The notes under the pieces: model-generated
What the model was told of the DNA's origin: nothing
Seen by the model: only the letters and a program-made list of their open reading frames with translations
Databases searched by the model: none
Part shown: one piece after another, positions 11,028 through 20,529 of the stretch
How positions within the stretch are numbered: position 1 is the first letter of the stretch
Layout: every line of letters starts with the position of its first letter
Origin: Prorocentrum cordatum
Lineage: Eukaryota > Sar > Dinophyceae > Prorocentrales > Prorocentraceae
NCBI GenBank assembly: GCA_963575745.1
Contig: CAUYUJ010019351.1
Location: 91,001 to 155,000, forward strand
DNA: 64,000 nt
Direction: 5' to 3'
Program-made: the position numbers and the translations under genes

Positions 11028-11213
11028 AGGAGGAGGAGGAGGAGGAGGAGGAGGAGGAGGAGGAGGAGGAGGAGGAGGAGGGAGGAGGAGGAGAAGGAGG
11101 AGAGGAGGGAGGAGGAGGTGGAGGAGGAGAAGGGGGAGGAGGAGGAGGAGGAGGAGGAGGAGGAGGAGGAGGAGGAGGAGGAGGAGGAGGAGAAGGAGGA
11201 GGAGGATACGCGG
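11028..11213. repeat. GGA microsatellite
   Basis: Long GGA array with GGAGGAGAAGG interruptions, followed at about 11,238-11,264 by a short GTTGGA hexamer run. Confidence 0.95.
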
Positions 11214-11738
11214 AGTAGGAGACGCGGAGCAGAACGAGAAGTTGGAGTTGGAGTTGGAGTTGGAGTCCCTGTTGGCGCGCCAGGGGCGCGGCGTCCCCGG
11301 GCTCGGGAGGGCACGGTCTGTCCAGCGGGCGTGCCGCGGCCCCGCCGCGCTGGTCTGTCGGGTGCGCCCCGTGCGACGCCCGCCTCTTGAAGCCTCCCAG
11401 ATGGGCGACGATCAAAAACGGGTCGCGCTAAAGGGCAGGAAATCCACCCCCAGAATAATCGAAGCCGTTTAGTACACGCACCCAGGGGAGGAATCGAACA
11501 GGGCGGGGCTTTTAGTAAGCGCCCAAGGCCGTGTTGGTAAACGTGTCCGGTCTGGGCGTTCTTTCTTCCCTTGATTTTCGCGAGATGGCGTAGCGACCCG
11601 AAGCGGCGGCTTACGCGAGCCGCTAGCCGCTAGTGCGGCCACCAGGGCGCTCACGCGCGACCCTGCGCGGGGAGCTTACGCGCGAACGTCGGCGCAGACG
11701 ACCCCGTTTTCTTTCGCCACTCCGATGGGGTCGGAGAA

Positions 11739-11907
11739 GATGGGGTCGAAGGATCGCGCCGCATGGCCGATGCATCACCGATGCATCGGCGATGCATCGG
11801 CGACGCATCGGCGACGCATCGGCGACGTCGGCGTGGAGAAAACCGGGCTCCACATCGAGCCGCATCGCCAGTGCATCGGCGATGTGCCGCGATGCCCCGA
11901 CCTCATC
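11739..11907. mobile_element. GGGGTCG-type TIR element, copy 1
   Basis: The left end, GATGGGGTCGAAGGATCGCG, is matched in inverse at the right end (a strand reading GATGAGGTCGGGGCATCGCG). The interior contains a 12-bp minisatellite, (GATGCATCGGC)n, at 11,766-11,836. A second copy lies at 48,954-49,095. The shared GACGTCGG-CGTGGAGAAA-like centre supports family membership. Confidence 0.6.
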
Positions 11908-11940
11908 AGCTCGGACTCCATCTGGGAGGCTTACTAGGGC

Positions 11941-13771
11941 CTAGTCCGAGGTCTTGGTGGCGTGGGAGCCAGTGTACGTGCTCTTATCGTCGTGGAACCG
12001 GACGTTGTCCGCCCGCGTGGCCGTCAGCACAGGCCTGCCGTTCTGGATGATCTTCATGATCAGGTCGCCGTAGTCGACGCCTGTCTTCTCCGCCGTTGCC
12101 CAGATGGCGTCCTCGAACTGCTTTCTGTCGATCCGCCTCTGGCCCTTCTCGCAGGCCTTGGCGAACACGAGGTCCGCGTCGTTGCTGGAGAAGCCCTTGT
12201 CGAGGAGCTGGCAGTCCTTACAGAGCTTCACGAAGCTCCGGTTGTCCATCGTCTGCTGCCCGCTCCCACAGAATATCAAGAACACGTCGTGGAGAGACTT
12301 CGGATTGCGGTCTGCGCTGGGGGCGAAGACCGCCTCTGGCCGCGAAGGCGACTTTGAGGGCCTGCGACGCTCCGCGATCTCCGTGGGAAGGCCCAGCTTA
12401 GCAAGGCCAGCATCTATGCTGTCCACGTGGCCATGCGCATGCGAGCCCGTGTAAGTCGTCTTATCGTCGTGCAGGCGCACGTGGTCCGACTTCGTCCCCT
12501 TCACGATCGGCGGGCCAGCGATCAAGACTGCCTCTCGAGTGCTGCTCTCGGACACGCCCTTCTTCGCAGCGACCTGCCGGATGGCCTCGCCGAACTGCGC
12601 GGCGTTGATCCGCCGCTTGCCCTTCTCCACCACCTTGGCAAATATCACAAGGGAAACGAACAATGACCTAAACGTAAGAACTCGGAGGTCCGCGCGGATT
12701 TCTCGGATCGGCGCTGGACCCTCCTCCCTGGCGCGCGAAGCGCGCCAGGGGCGGCGCCGGAAGCGCCGCCAGGGGGGTCCAGTGCGGATCCGAGCAATCC
12801 GCGCGGACGTGCGAGTTTTCATGTTTCTGGCATGCTTCGCTCCCCTGGATCAGGTCGACGTCGGTGCTCCCGAGCTTTTTGTCCATCAGGCCGCAGTCCT
12901 TGTTGGGCGCCCGAGTTATCCGGGGTAACTCGGGTCCGGGGTAACTCGGGTTTGGATTCCCGAAAAAGGAACCCGAGTTAGCCCTGACCCGAGTTACCCC
13001 TGATGATTCGGGGCTCTGACCTTGCACAGCTTGAGGAAGCACCTCCCGTCCATGTCCTCGTGCCCCTCGCCGCAGAAGCTGAGGAACGTGCTCAGGACTC
13101 CTGGGTCGGCGCTCGGGTCGGCGCTCGGCTGCAAGAGCTGGCGGGCCTTGGACTCCTCGCTGCCGCCGCCGCTGCCCTGGACCCACTGCGAGAACTCCTC
13201 GTACGTGACCTTCCCGTCGTGGTTCCTGTCCATGTGCTCGAATATGGCCGTGATGTCGGCATCGCGGAATCTGCCGAGCGACTTCAGAATACTGCTCAGC
13301 TCCTCTCGAGGAGCAGCGAATGACACAAACACGAACTCTCGGAGGTCTGCACTGACTTCTTGGATCGGCGCTGGACCCCCCTGCCCTGGCGCGCGGGGCG
13401 CGCCAGGGGCGGCGCCGGAGGCGCCGCCAGGGGGGGGTCCAGCGTACGGCAGGTTCGTGTCGTGCCGACCCCAGCGTTGGTTTTTGACACCGCGGGGATC
13501 GTTCAACCTTGAACGATCGGCCGCTGCCGCAACGCCCGATCGTTCAACATCGATCGATTCTGGGTCGCCGGCGGCGTTCAACCTTGAACGTCCGCGCTGG
13601 GGTCGCCGCTGGTCGACACGACGCAAACCTACCGTAGATCGACGAAATCCGCGCGGACCGTCGAATCTATACGTTTACGTCATTGCTTGTTTCTCGATCC
13701 TCGCTGCTCAGGGAGCCCGTCTTGCTCGCGTACCTCTCGAAGACCTCCCTGATCGCCGAGGCGTCCCCCAT
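11941..13771 (-). CDS. EF-hand protein with two p25-alpha/TPPP-like domains (4 exons)
   Basis: Exons are 13,771-13,700, 13,302-13,021, 12,898-12,851 and 12,645-11,941, giving 368 residues and stopping at TAG. An EF-hand has a canonical loop at residues 49-60 (Asp49, Asn51, Asp53, Gly54, Glu60). Two p25-alpha/TPPP-like repeats follow, from about 92 and 225, each with LCKDC, a K/EKGxRRI segment and HDDKxTYTGSH (first copy at 193-203). TPPP proteins bind and bundle tubulin, and relatives occur in flagellate protists, so a calcium-responsive cytoskeletal role is inferred. The ATG at 13,771 gives the frame that enters the EF-hand. Intron 1 is GA-AG and intron 2 GT-AG. Intron 3 has no visible AG acceptor, but precise removal restores DLIFAK, matching DLVFAK in the second repeat. 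If intron 3 is retained, the frame ends soon after the first half-domain. Confidence 0.85.
12646..12850 (-). mobile_element. Introner in intron 3 of the EF-hand/TPPP gene
   Basis: A 205-bp intron whose whole body is a TIR element. On the plus strand the left arm holds GGTCCGCGCGGATTTCTCGG and GATCGGCGCTGGACCC. The right arm is their imperfect complement. GCGCGCC and GCGCCGCC palindromes lie in the middle. The outer ends are also inverted (minus strand CCAGGGGAGCGAAGC against CAAGGGAAACGAAC). TGAT is directly repeated at both edges. Confidence 0.85.
12899..13020 (-). other. Intron 2 of the EF-hand/TPPP gene with hairpin
   Basis: A 122-bp GT-AG intron (donor AAG|GTCAGA, acceptor AACAAG|GAC). 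It contains several copies of GGGTAACTCGGGT and the complement ACCCGAGTTACCCC around a TTTTTCGGG centre, so it is also an inverted-repeat element but unrelated to the introners. AAG|G is repeated at both edges. Confidence 0.8.
13303..13699 (-). mobile_element. Introner in intron 1 of the EF-hand/TPPP gene
   Basis: A 397-bp GA-AG intron. Subtracting the nested 192-bp element (13,445-13,636) leaves 205 bp, exactly the length of intron 3. It has the same inner arms (TTCTTGGATCGGCGCTGGAC) and outer arms (minus strand TCGAGAAACAAGCAATGAC against TCGAGGAGCAGCGAATGAC). GAGGA is repeated at both edges. The left copy provides the GA donor and the right copy the AG acceptor. Confidence 0.85.
13445..13636. 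mobile_element. 192-bp TA-flanked TIR element, copy 1 (nested in an introner)
   Basis: The left end TACGGCAGGTTCGTGTCGTG and right end CACGACGCAAACCTACCGTA are inverted copies with a 26-bp arm ending in GACC. Internal palindromes of TTCAACCTTGAACG occur twice. It begins and ends with TA, as expected for Tc1/mariner-type target choice. The copy at 38,948-39,139 has exactly the same length. Confidence 0.9.
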
Positions 13772-13918
13772 CCGCCAGAGCCGGGGTGGCCGGCGCCAGA
13801 GCCGAGATCAGCACCGCCGGACGAGCAGCAGCTCTTCTGAGATCTGCTGCCTCCGGAAGTGACGAGAGGCTTTGGTGGAGGATCGGCCTGGGTGGGGGGG
13901 GGGGGCGAATGTGATTGA

Positions 13919-14080
13919 AGGGGCCCTGGGACACACAAATAAATACACACAAATAAAAATATTCCCCATATTTTGCCGTATTTTCTGGGTTTTTGTCTTC
14001 CCCCCCAATTCCCATATTTTCCCATATTTTCTGGGGAGTCGACGATTAATTGTGTCTGTGTGTTTTTTCCTCTCCTGAGT
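13919..14080. repeat. Dispersed repeat R1, copy 1
   Basis: About 160 bp. It starts GGGGCCCTGGGACACACAAA, contains CATATTTT units and GGTTTTTGTCTTCCCCCCC, and ends AATTGTGTCTGTGTGTTTT. Other copies are at 19,104-19,225, 37,491-37,652 and 38,461-38,620. The AT-rich core stands out from the GC-rich surroundings. Confidence 0.85.
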
Positions 14081-15450
14081 GATGACTCTGCGTCGGCCGC
14101 CCCGCCGCCGGCTTCGGGCCCGGGCGCGCGCGGGGCGCGCGCTTTTTTCCCTCATTCGCCCTTCCCCCCCCCCTTGAATTTCAAAGAAAGGGGAAGACGA
14201 CCGCAACCACTCGGAAGGCAGCAACCCTTCTGGAATCCCTCGCTCGACGAAAGAAGCTCGATGTCAATCAACGCTTGTTGTCCCCGCCGAGCCCAAGCCC
14301 CCAATGCCGTGAGCTCTTCGCAACGCGGACCCCCGTGGTCTGGACCCTCTCCCGGGGGCCGGTTTTTCGGCCTCGAGCCACTTCTTGATGGCTCCAGGTC
14401 TAGCGAAGGCTGCCCAAAGCCGGGAACTGCTCAAACACCTCCCGTCGTGATTGTTTCGCAACGAAAGCATGTTAGAGCCCGGGGGTCGAACATCCATCCC
14501 TGGACCTGTTCCGGGTAGCGCTCTGGCCAGAATTTCAAGGCCGATCCGGCCGTGGCGACGAGAAGCCTCCTGGAGGCCCCCGAAATGAAGGAAACAACCA
14601 AAGTTCGACCCTCGAACCTCGAGGGGCTCTGGGTCCATGCTGGTTTTCGGGTCAAAACTCGAGCCTCCAGCGGCTGCTCGGGACGATCCAGGCCCCCCTG
14701 GAAAACCCTCGACGAGGCGCAGCGGCTGGAGGTCCCCCCGAGGCTGGAAAGCCGCCGAGGGCCCACGAAACTGCCCGAAACCTCGAATCTCGAATTCCTC
14801 TCGTCCCCCCTCCTCGCGTCCCCCTCCTCTCGTCCCCTCCTCTATACCTTCATACGTTACATACTCCGCACTTTCAGTTTTCCCTTGGGCAGCGCATGTC
14901 CACATGATGTATCTCAGCGATTGTCCCCACTCTGTGCACACTTGCGCTTGTAGCCCGGCGGGGACAGACCAGAGGACGTATCGACCCTGTAGTGTTGCCA
15001 GACGAAACACTGAAATCTGTACCGCATGACTTTGCCCGAGGAACAAAAAAATCGTCCCCCGCGTGGGCGCGCCCTGTGAATAGGAGGAGTCGGCTTGCGC
15101 AACAAGGTCGGCCCGCCCGCCGGCTGGCGCTCGCGGGCGGCGCGACGCCGGCGCCGACTGCGAGGCCGACTGGGCCTGGAGGATTCCTGAGGGTCCCGGG
15201 AAGGGGCAGCGGGCCGCGATGGAATCGGCGCGGTCGTTGGCGCCCCCCCCGCGCCCGCCCCCCCCCCCTGCAAGCCGACGCCGGCAACCTGTGAAGGGGG
15301 GGGGGGGCGGCTCCGCGCGGTCCTGGGCGGGGCGGGCCTCCGGGCCCCTGCCGGCGAGGAGTGGGCGACGGGGGGCCGACGCTGGCCCGCTGCCCCCCCC
15401 CCCCCTGAGCGGGTCCACCCCGAGCGCTGCCCCGCAGGGGCGGGGGCGCA
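14081..15450. other. Gene-free stretch of dispersed repeats
   Basis: Includes a repeat at about 14,675-14,795 (GGGACGATCCAGGC, GAGGCTGGAAAGCCGCCGAG, CCCGAAACCTCGAA) with relatives at 33,745-33,895 and 62,655-62,770. A block near 14,540-14,600 (CCGTGGCGACGAGAA) recurs at 25,095-25,150. Long frames have no recognisable similarity. Confidence 0.55.
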
Positions 15451-15604
15451 CCAGCCCGGCCACAGCTGGGGGAGCCGTGGTCCTCCCCCCCCTGGGGGAA
15501 CCCATCGCGCCGACGATCTCTCTTGAGAGGGGCGTCGTGTCGAAATCGACGGGTCCCCCCCAGGGGGGTAAGGACCACGGCTCCCCCAGTTGTGGCTGGC
15601 CTGG
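15451..15604. mobile_element. TIR element with about 50-bp arms
   Basis: CACAGCTGGGGGAGCCGTGG and TCCTCCCCCCCCTGGGGG on the left are the inverse of CCAGGGGGGTAAGGACC and CACGGCTCCCCCAGTTGTGG on the right, around a short spacer near ACGATCTCTCTTGAGAGG. It is a long hairpin without coding capacity. Confidence 0.75.
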
Positions 15605-15851
15605 CGCAGGAGGCTCAGGCCCAGCCCAGCGAGGGCTTCCCACACCTGCTCAGCTCCTACGGGCGGGAGAGAGGGCCATCCTCGGGCTCCGCGGGGGCTC
15701 CGCGGGGGCCTCGAGCAGCCGCGGGCCCCCCAGGTGTCGGCCCAGGGCCTCAACTCCTTCTCGACCAGGGTGCGCGGCTGCGCGCCAGCGCTCGAATGCT
15801 GGATTTCCTGGAGTGGACGGACCTTGCTGAAGCGGCGGGCTTGGGGGGAAC

Positions 15852-16056
15852 GATGGAGGAGCAAAGAACGGCACAGCCATCATGGTTCTGCGCTCCGCGC
15901 GGATCTCTCGGATCTGCGCCGGACTCTCCTCCCTGGCGCGCTCCGCGCGCCAGGGGTGGCGCCGGAGGCGCCGCCAGGGGGGGCCCTGGCGCCGAACCGA
16001 GACACCCGCGCGGAGCTAGGAAAGCCTGTGCTTGTGCCGTGCGCCACACGCTCGGG
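15852..16056. mobile_element. Introner-family TIR element, copy
   Basis: Inner arms CTCCGCGCGGATCTCTCGG and the complement of GACACCCGCGCGGAG flank the GGCGCGC/GGCGCCGCC core typical of the family. On the minus strand the 3' end reads GTTCTTTGCTCC, matching GTTCGTTGCTCC at the 3' end of the intron ending at 35,407. It may be an intron of an unrecognised minus-strand gene. Ends are approximate. Confidence 0.65.
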
Positions 16057-16552
16057 AGCGTTCTGACCCCTGAGCCGCCCGCCCCGTCCTTGTTTTCCTT
16101 CGGCCGCGTTCTTCCTCACTCCTCCTCTTGCATGGTGGCACAACTCCCTCCAACGGCAGCCCCGCTTGAGCCTTTCATCGCCAGCGCAGTCGCCCTCTGC
16201 CTAGCCTTCGGTCGGGCGTGTCCCCCTACAGGCGGATTCTGGACGACAAACAAATCAGAGTCAAACCATATTCAAAAAAAACAAAAGCATGCGAGACATT
16301 CGTCCCCATACTGTTGTGTCTAACCTTTTCTTGGAAGATTCCTCCTGCAGAGGGACATGCCCGACTCAAGCCCAGCCGCCGACGCACGACAATGTGCTCG
16401 TGCTGTGCTCTGCTCCTCGAGAGGCCTCTGCCCGCGCAGGGGCCCCACCCGCGGCGCGGGGCCCTCGCCGCCGCCCGCTGCTTCTAGCGGCCGGCGCCTC
16501 TCGAGCCCGCCGCTGCGGAGCCCGCGTGCCTGCCGCCGCAGCGCGGCCACCA

Positions 16553-16710
16553 GGAGGAGGAGGAGGAGGAGGAGGAGGAGGAGGAGGAGGAGGAGGAGGA
16601 GGAGGAGGAGGAGGAGGAGGAGGGGGAGGGGGAGGAGGAGGAGGAGGAGGGAGGAGGAATAGAAGCAGGAGGAGGAGGGGGAGGAGGAAAAGGAGGAGGA
16701 TGAGGAGGAG
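16553..16710. repeat. GGA microsatellite
   Basis: GGA array with AGG/GGG interruptions. A CTC array of opposite polarity lies about 150 bp downstream. Confidence 0.95.
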
Positions 16711-16857
16711 CCCTTGGGCCAATAACCCCCTCGAGTCGTGGATAAATCACGCTGGGATTCTCTTCGCTAGCTTCTGCCTCTGGGGGCCCCTGCCGGGCCC
16801 CCGGACTGTCGAGAACGACTCCAGATGAAAAACTGGTCCCAGGGAATAGGTCGAGAC

Positions 16858-16920
16858 CTCCTCCTCCTCCTCGTCCCCCTCCTCCTCCTCCTCCTCCTCC
16901 TCCTCCTCCTCCTCCTCCTC
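16858..16920. repeat. CTC microsatellite
   Basis: Short CTC run between two near copies of GTCGAGAACGA-TCCAGATGAAAAACTGG (about 16,808 and 16,935), so a local duplication brackets the array. Confidence 0.85.
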
Positions 16921-17529
16921 GATAGGGAAACAGGTCGAGAACGATCCCAGATGAAAAACTGGGGTCCACATCATGAACAAAATCATGTCGTCAGGGGTCT
17001 GGGGATGCGGATTTCCAAGGTCTGAGAGCTGGCGGAACGCCAAACATGAGGCCTGGCCATGCGTATCACCGCCCCCCTCGCCAGAGGAGAAATCCTCCAG
17101 GGTCTGAAGTCTCCTGGGCACATCTTTAACGAAAGTCCCACCGTAGCTTCCCATACAGTGGAGGCCCGACCACAAGAAACCTTCTACAAGAAACCCAACA
17201 CTGAGTCCCCAGGACGTCCATGGATTTTTTGGTTTGGGAAAATCACGCCTTCCATGGCAAAACCATCGAAACCCAGGGCACGCTTGAGGCAAGCAGGGTG
17301 TTTCTTGGCATGGGCCTCCACGGTGAGCCCTCGAGGTAGCCTCCTCCCAGGGCGCAGCCACTCGGGTCGGCCGAGAAGGGGCCCCGAGATCCAGGCGTGG
17401 CGATTTTTTCGCGCCAGGCGCTTGCGTCTGGCTTCGGGCCCCGGGACCATCACGGGGCGATCCCGCTTGAGACATGCAGCTGAAGGATGTTAGCCAGCGC
17501 GGGCCCCAAACAGTGCCTTCTTGCAGCAA
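16921..17529. other. No recognisable gene; dispersed repeats
   Basis: A block at about 17,055-17,150 (AATCCTCCAGGGTCTGAAG, TCCTGGGC) recurs at 38,085-38,150. No protein family is seen. Confidence 0.45.
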
Positions 17530-17880
17530 TATATGATGCGCAATCTAGGTGGTGCAACGGATGCGGTGCAATCTAGGCGGTGCAGTCCATGTGGCGCAAT
17601 CGATGTGGTGCAGCGCAGTGCAGAGTCATGCAAATCAGCGTAGGTACAATGCGAGACACTGCAATTCAATGCATAGCAATGCAACGAAATGAACTGCGAT
17701 CGCAATGCAAACCAGCGCAACTCAATGCAATGCCAAACAATGTAAAGCAGTGCGCTGCGATGTACTGCGAACCAATACACAGCAATGCAACGAAACACAA
17801 CACAATCAACACACTACATATCAATGCAGTACGACGTAGAAGTAATGTAGAGCAATGCGGCGGGGCGGTCAATGCAAACA
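17530..17880. repeat. Degenerate GCAATG-type short tandem repeat
   Basis: Many variants of GCAATGCAA, GTGCAATC and GCGATG with no fixed register, forming an old microsatellite. Confidence 0.75.
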
Positions 17881-18014
17881 CGTTCAAAGCAATGCGGCCA
17901 CGAGGTGGCGGGCGGCGACGGCCAGCCCGCCGCCCAGGCCCAGACGGCGGACGACGACGAAGCGGCGACGGGGCGGCAACGGCGGCCACACGGCGGCCAA
18001 ACTAGGGCTCCCAA

Positions 18015-18046
18015 CTTCGCGCTTCGCGCTGCGCGAAGCGCGAAGC
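18015..18046. repeat. Near-perfect palindrome
   Basis: TTCGCGCTTCGCGC and GCGCGAAGCGCGAA face each other almost without a loop. Confidence 0.75.
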
Positions 18047-18744
18047 GCGAATAACTTCGCGCTCTCGCGCCGCCCTCCCAAAAGGAGAATAGGAGGACGA
18101 GGAGGAGGGGGAGAAGGAACGAGGACCGCGAAGCGCGAATAACTTCGCGCCCTCGAGGGAGCCCTTGGCCAAACCGCCACCCAGGCCCAGACGACGGGCG
18201 ACGACGAGGCGGCGACGGCGACCAAGGCGGCGGTCCCGACGCGCAGGCCCATACGACGGGGGCGACGAGGCGGTGACGGGGCGGCGACGGCGACCACGTG
18301 GCCGCCAGACCGACGCGCAGACCCTGCCCTTTTGAAAACAAGCCACAATCCTTACTCCGAGTTTCTTAATAAGCGTCGGGGGCGTGTCGCCCCCGCCGAC
18401 AGCCCCACATCGACCCCCGTCGCGGGCAGCCACCGCGCGCCGAAGGCGCTCCAACCCCCGTCGCGGCGCGACGACGAGGCGAGGTTGACCCCCGTCGGGG
18501 TGGTACCCCCCGACGCTCAGTAAGAAGCCTGAAGTAAGTGCAAACACTGTTTGGAGAATGGGGCCTAGGGGCCTGGGGCCCCGGTTGTGAAATTCTACGA
18601 TGTTGCATGTGTTTCGTGACGTCGTGTCTGGCGGCCCGGCGCCGCCTGGCTCCTCCTGGTTACTGTGCTGCACGGGCGACAGAGAGGATGGCAGAGATCC
18701 TGGCGTTTCAGCCTGTGGGAGCTGGGCATTGCCGCCAAGCTTCT
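18047..18744. other. No recognisable gene
   Basis: GC-rich stretch with short GGCGACGACG-type phrases. No family recognised. Confidence 0.4.
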
Positions 18745-18905
18745 CTCTCTTTCCCTCGTCCCTCTTCCTCTCCCCCTTCCCTCTTCCCTCCTCCCTCTTC
18801 CCTCTCTCCTCTTCCCCCCTCCTCTCTCTCCCTTCCCTCTTCCCTCTTCTCTCTTCCCTCCCTCCTCGTCCTCTCCCCCTTCCATCTTCCCTCTTCCCTC
18901 CTCGG
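18745..18905. repeat. CCCTCTTC-type pyrimidine tract
   Basis: A run of CCCTCTTCC and CCTCCCTC variants. All frames are open, so none is called as coding. Confidence 0.85.
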
Positions 18906-19103
18906 ACCCTGGGGCCCTCACATATCGATCGGGCTCGAAAAATCCAACAGCAAAGATTGGGCTTGGGGCTCTGGTCGTTGTATTTGTCTTACGATGTGAG
19001 CCAGCGTGGGCCCCAAGCCGTGCTTTTTACTGGTCAATGTTGTGCGACCTATGTGGTACATCCCTGGGGAAGTGCGGTGCCGAGTGAGGGGAGCCATCTC
19101 TGA

Positions 19104-19225
19104 AGGGGCCCTGGGACGCACAAACAAATACACACAAGTAAAAGGATCCCCCATATTTTCACGTATTTTATGGCTTTTTGTCTTCCCCCCCACTTCCCAT
19201 ATTTTCCTATATTTTCTGAGGACCC
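19104..19225. repeat. Dispersed repeat R1, copy 2 (3'-truncated)
   Basis: GGGGCCCTGGGACGCACAAA through CATATTTT and GTCTTCCCCCCCACTTCCC matches R1 at 13,919. The TGTGTCTGTGTG end is missing and replaced by the 31-bp array that follows. Confidence 0.8.
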
Positions 19226-19340
19226 GACGCCCGTAGCTTGTCTTCCATGGCCCAGCGCCCGCAGCTTGTCTTCTATGGCCCGACGCCCGTAGCTTGTTTT
19301 CCATGGCCCGGCGCACGCAGCTTATGTTCCACGGCTAGGC
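19222..19340. repeat. 31-bp tandem repeat, four units
   Basis: Units read CCCGACGCCCGTAGC followed by TTGTCTTCCATGG with point differences. Confidence 0.85.
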
Positions 19341-19734
19341 TGCGCGCACGTGCGCGCCAAGGGGTGCTCCCGCGCCTGCCTGGCGGGATGGCGAAGCTGG
19401 CAGAGGTTGGCTGGGCCTCTGCTTGCTGGCGGCCGTTTCTTCTGGACGGGTTCTGACTGCCACTTCCCCCCGTGGAGGGTGGGAGGTTCGGGGAAAAATC
19501 GGGGGCGCGCAAACATGGATTATCGATCCATTGGTTTGGCGCGCGGTCGCCAAATCCATGGATCGGGGGAGGTGCCCTCCCTAAAATGCGGCCGGTACCG
19601 CCTCGTTCGGCGGCGGAAGGCCGCGATTTCCCATGGAATCGGGACCCGTCGCTAATTCACAATTCACGCCCCCTTGATCCATGTTTGCGATCGCCTGGAA
19701 AAAAGTGTGGGGAGCCAGGGGGAGCGGGCTTTCA

Positions 19735-20059
<325 letters not shown>

Positions 20060-20529
20060 CCACTTCCCCCCGTGGAGGGTGGGAGGCTCGGGGAAAAAGA
20101 ATGTGGGGAGCCAGGGGTAACGGGGTTTCCCTTCCGCCTGGCATCCCCCTTCTGGCCCACCCGTGCGGGAGGCCCGTCGAGACCCAAAAACCGACCCCCA
20201 GAAATCTCGACCCCTTCCCCAGGGCCGGTTTTTCATCCTGAGTCTTTTTTCTGGACGGTCCTGAGGCCTGGTAGGGGCCCCCCGAGGCCGAAAATAGCGA
20301 TAATCTCCCGTCGTGGCTTTTTCACGAGGCGAGGGGGTCTTGGGAGGGAGCGGGCTCTCTCTTCCGCCTGGCAGCCCCCTTCTGGCCAACAGCTGTGACG
20401 GAGGAGGACAAGGTCGAGACCACGGGTGGCCCTCGCGCCCTGCCCAAATTTCGGCTGCAAGCTGGCTCCCTGGGGCCCCACCAGAGTCCATAGCAGGAGG
20501 AGGAGGGGGAGGAGGATGAGGATGAGGAG

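Noticed and set aside
14264-15864. 459- and 316-codon minus-strand frames
   Set aside because: They cross dispersed repeats and the TIR element at 15,451-15,604 and show no domain. A real exon next to the introner copy at 15,852 remains possible but could not be delimited.
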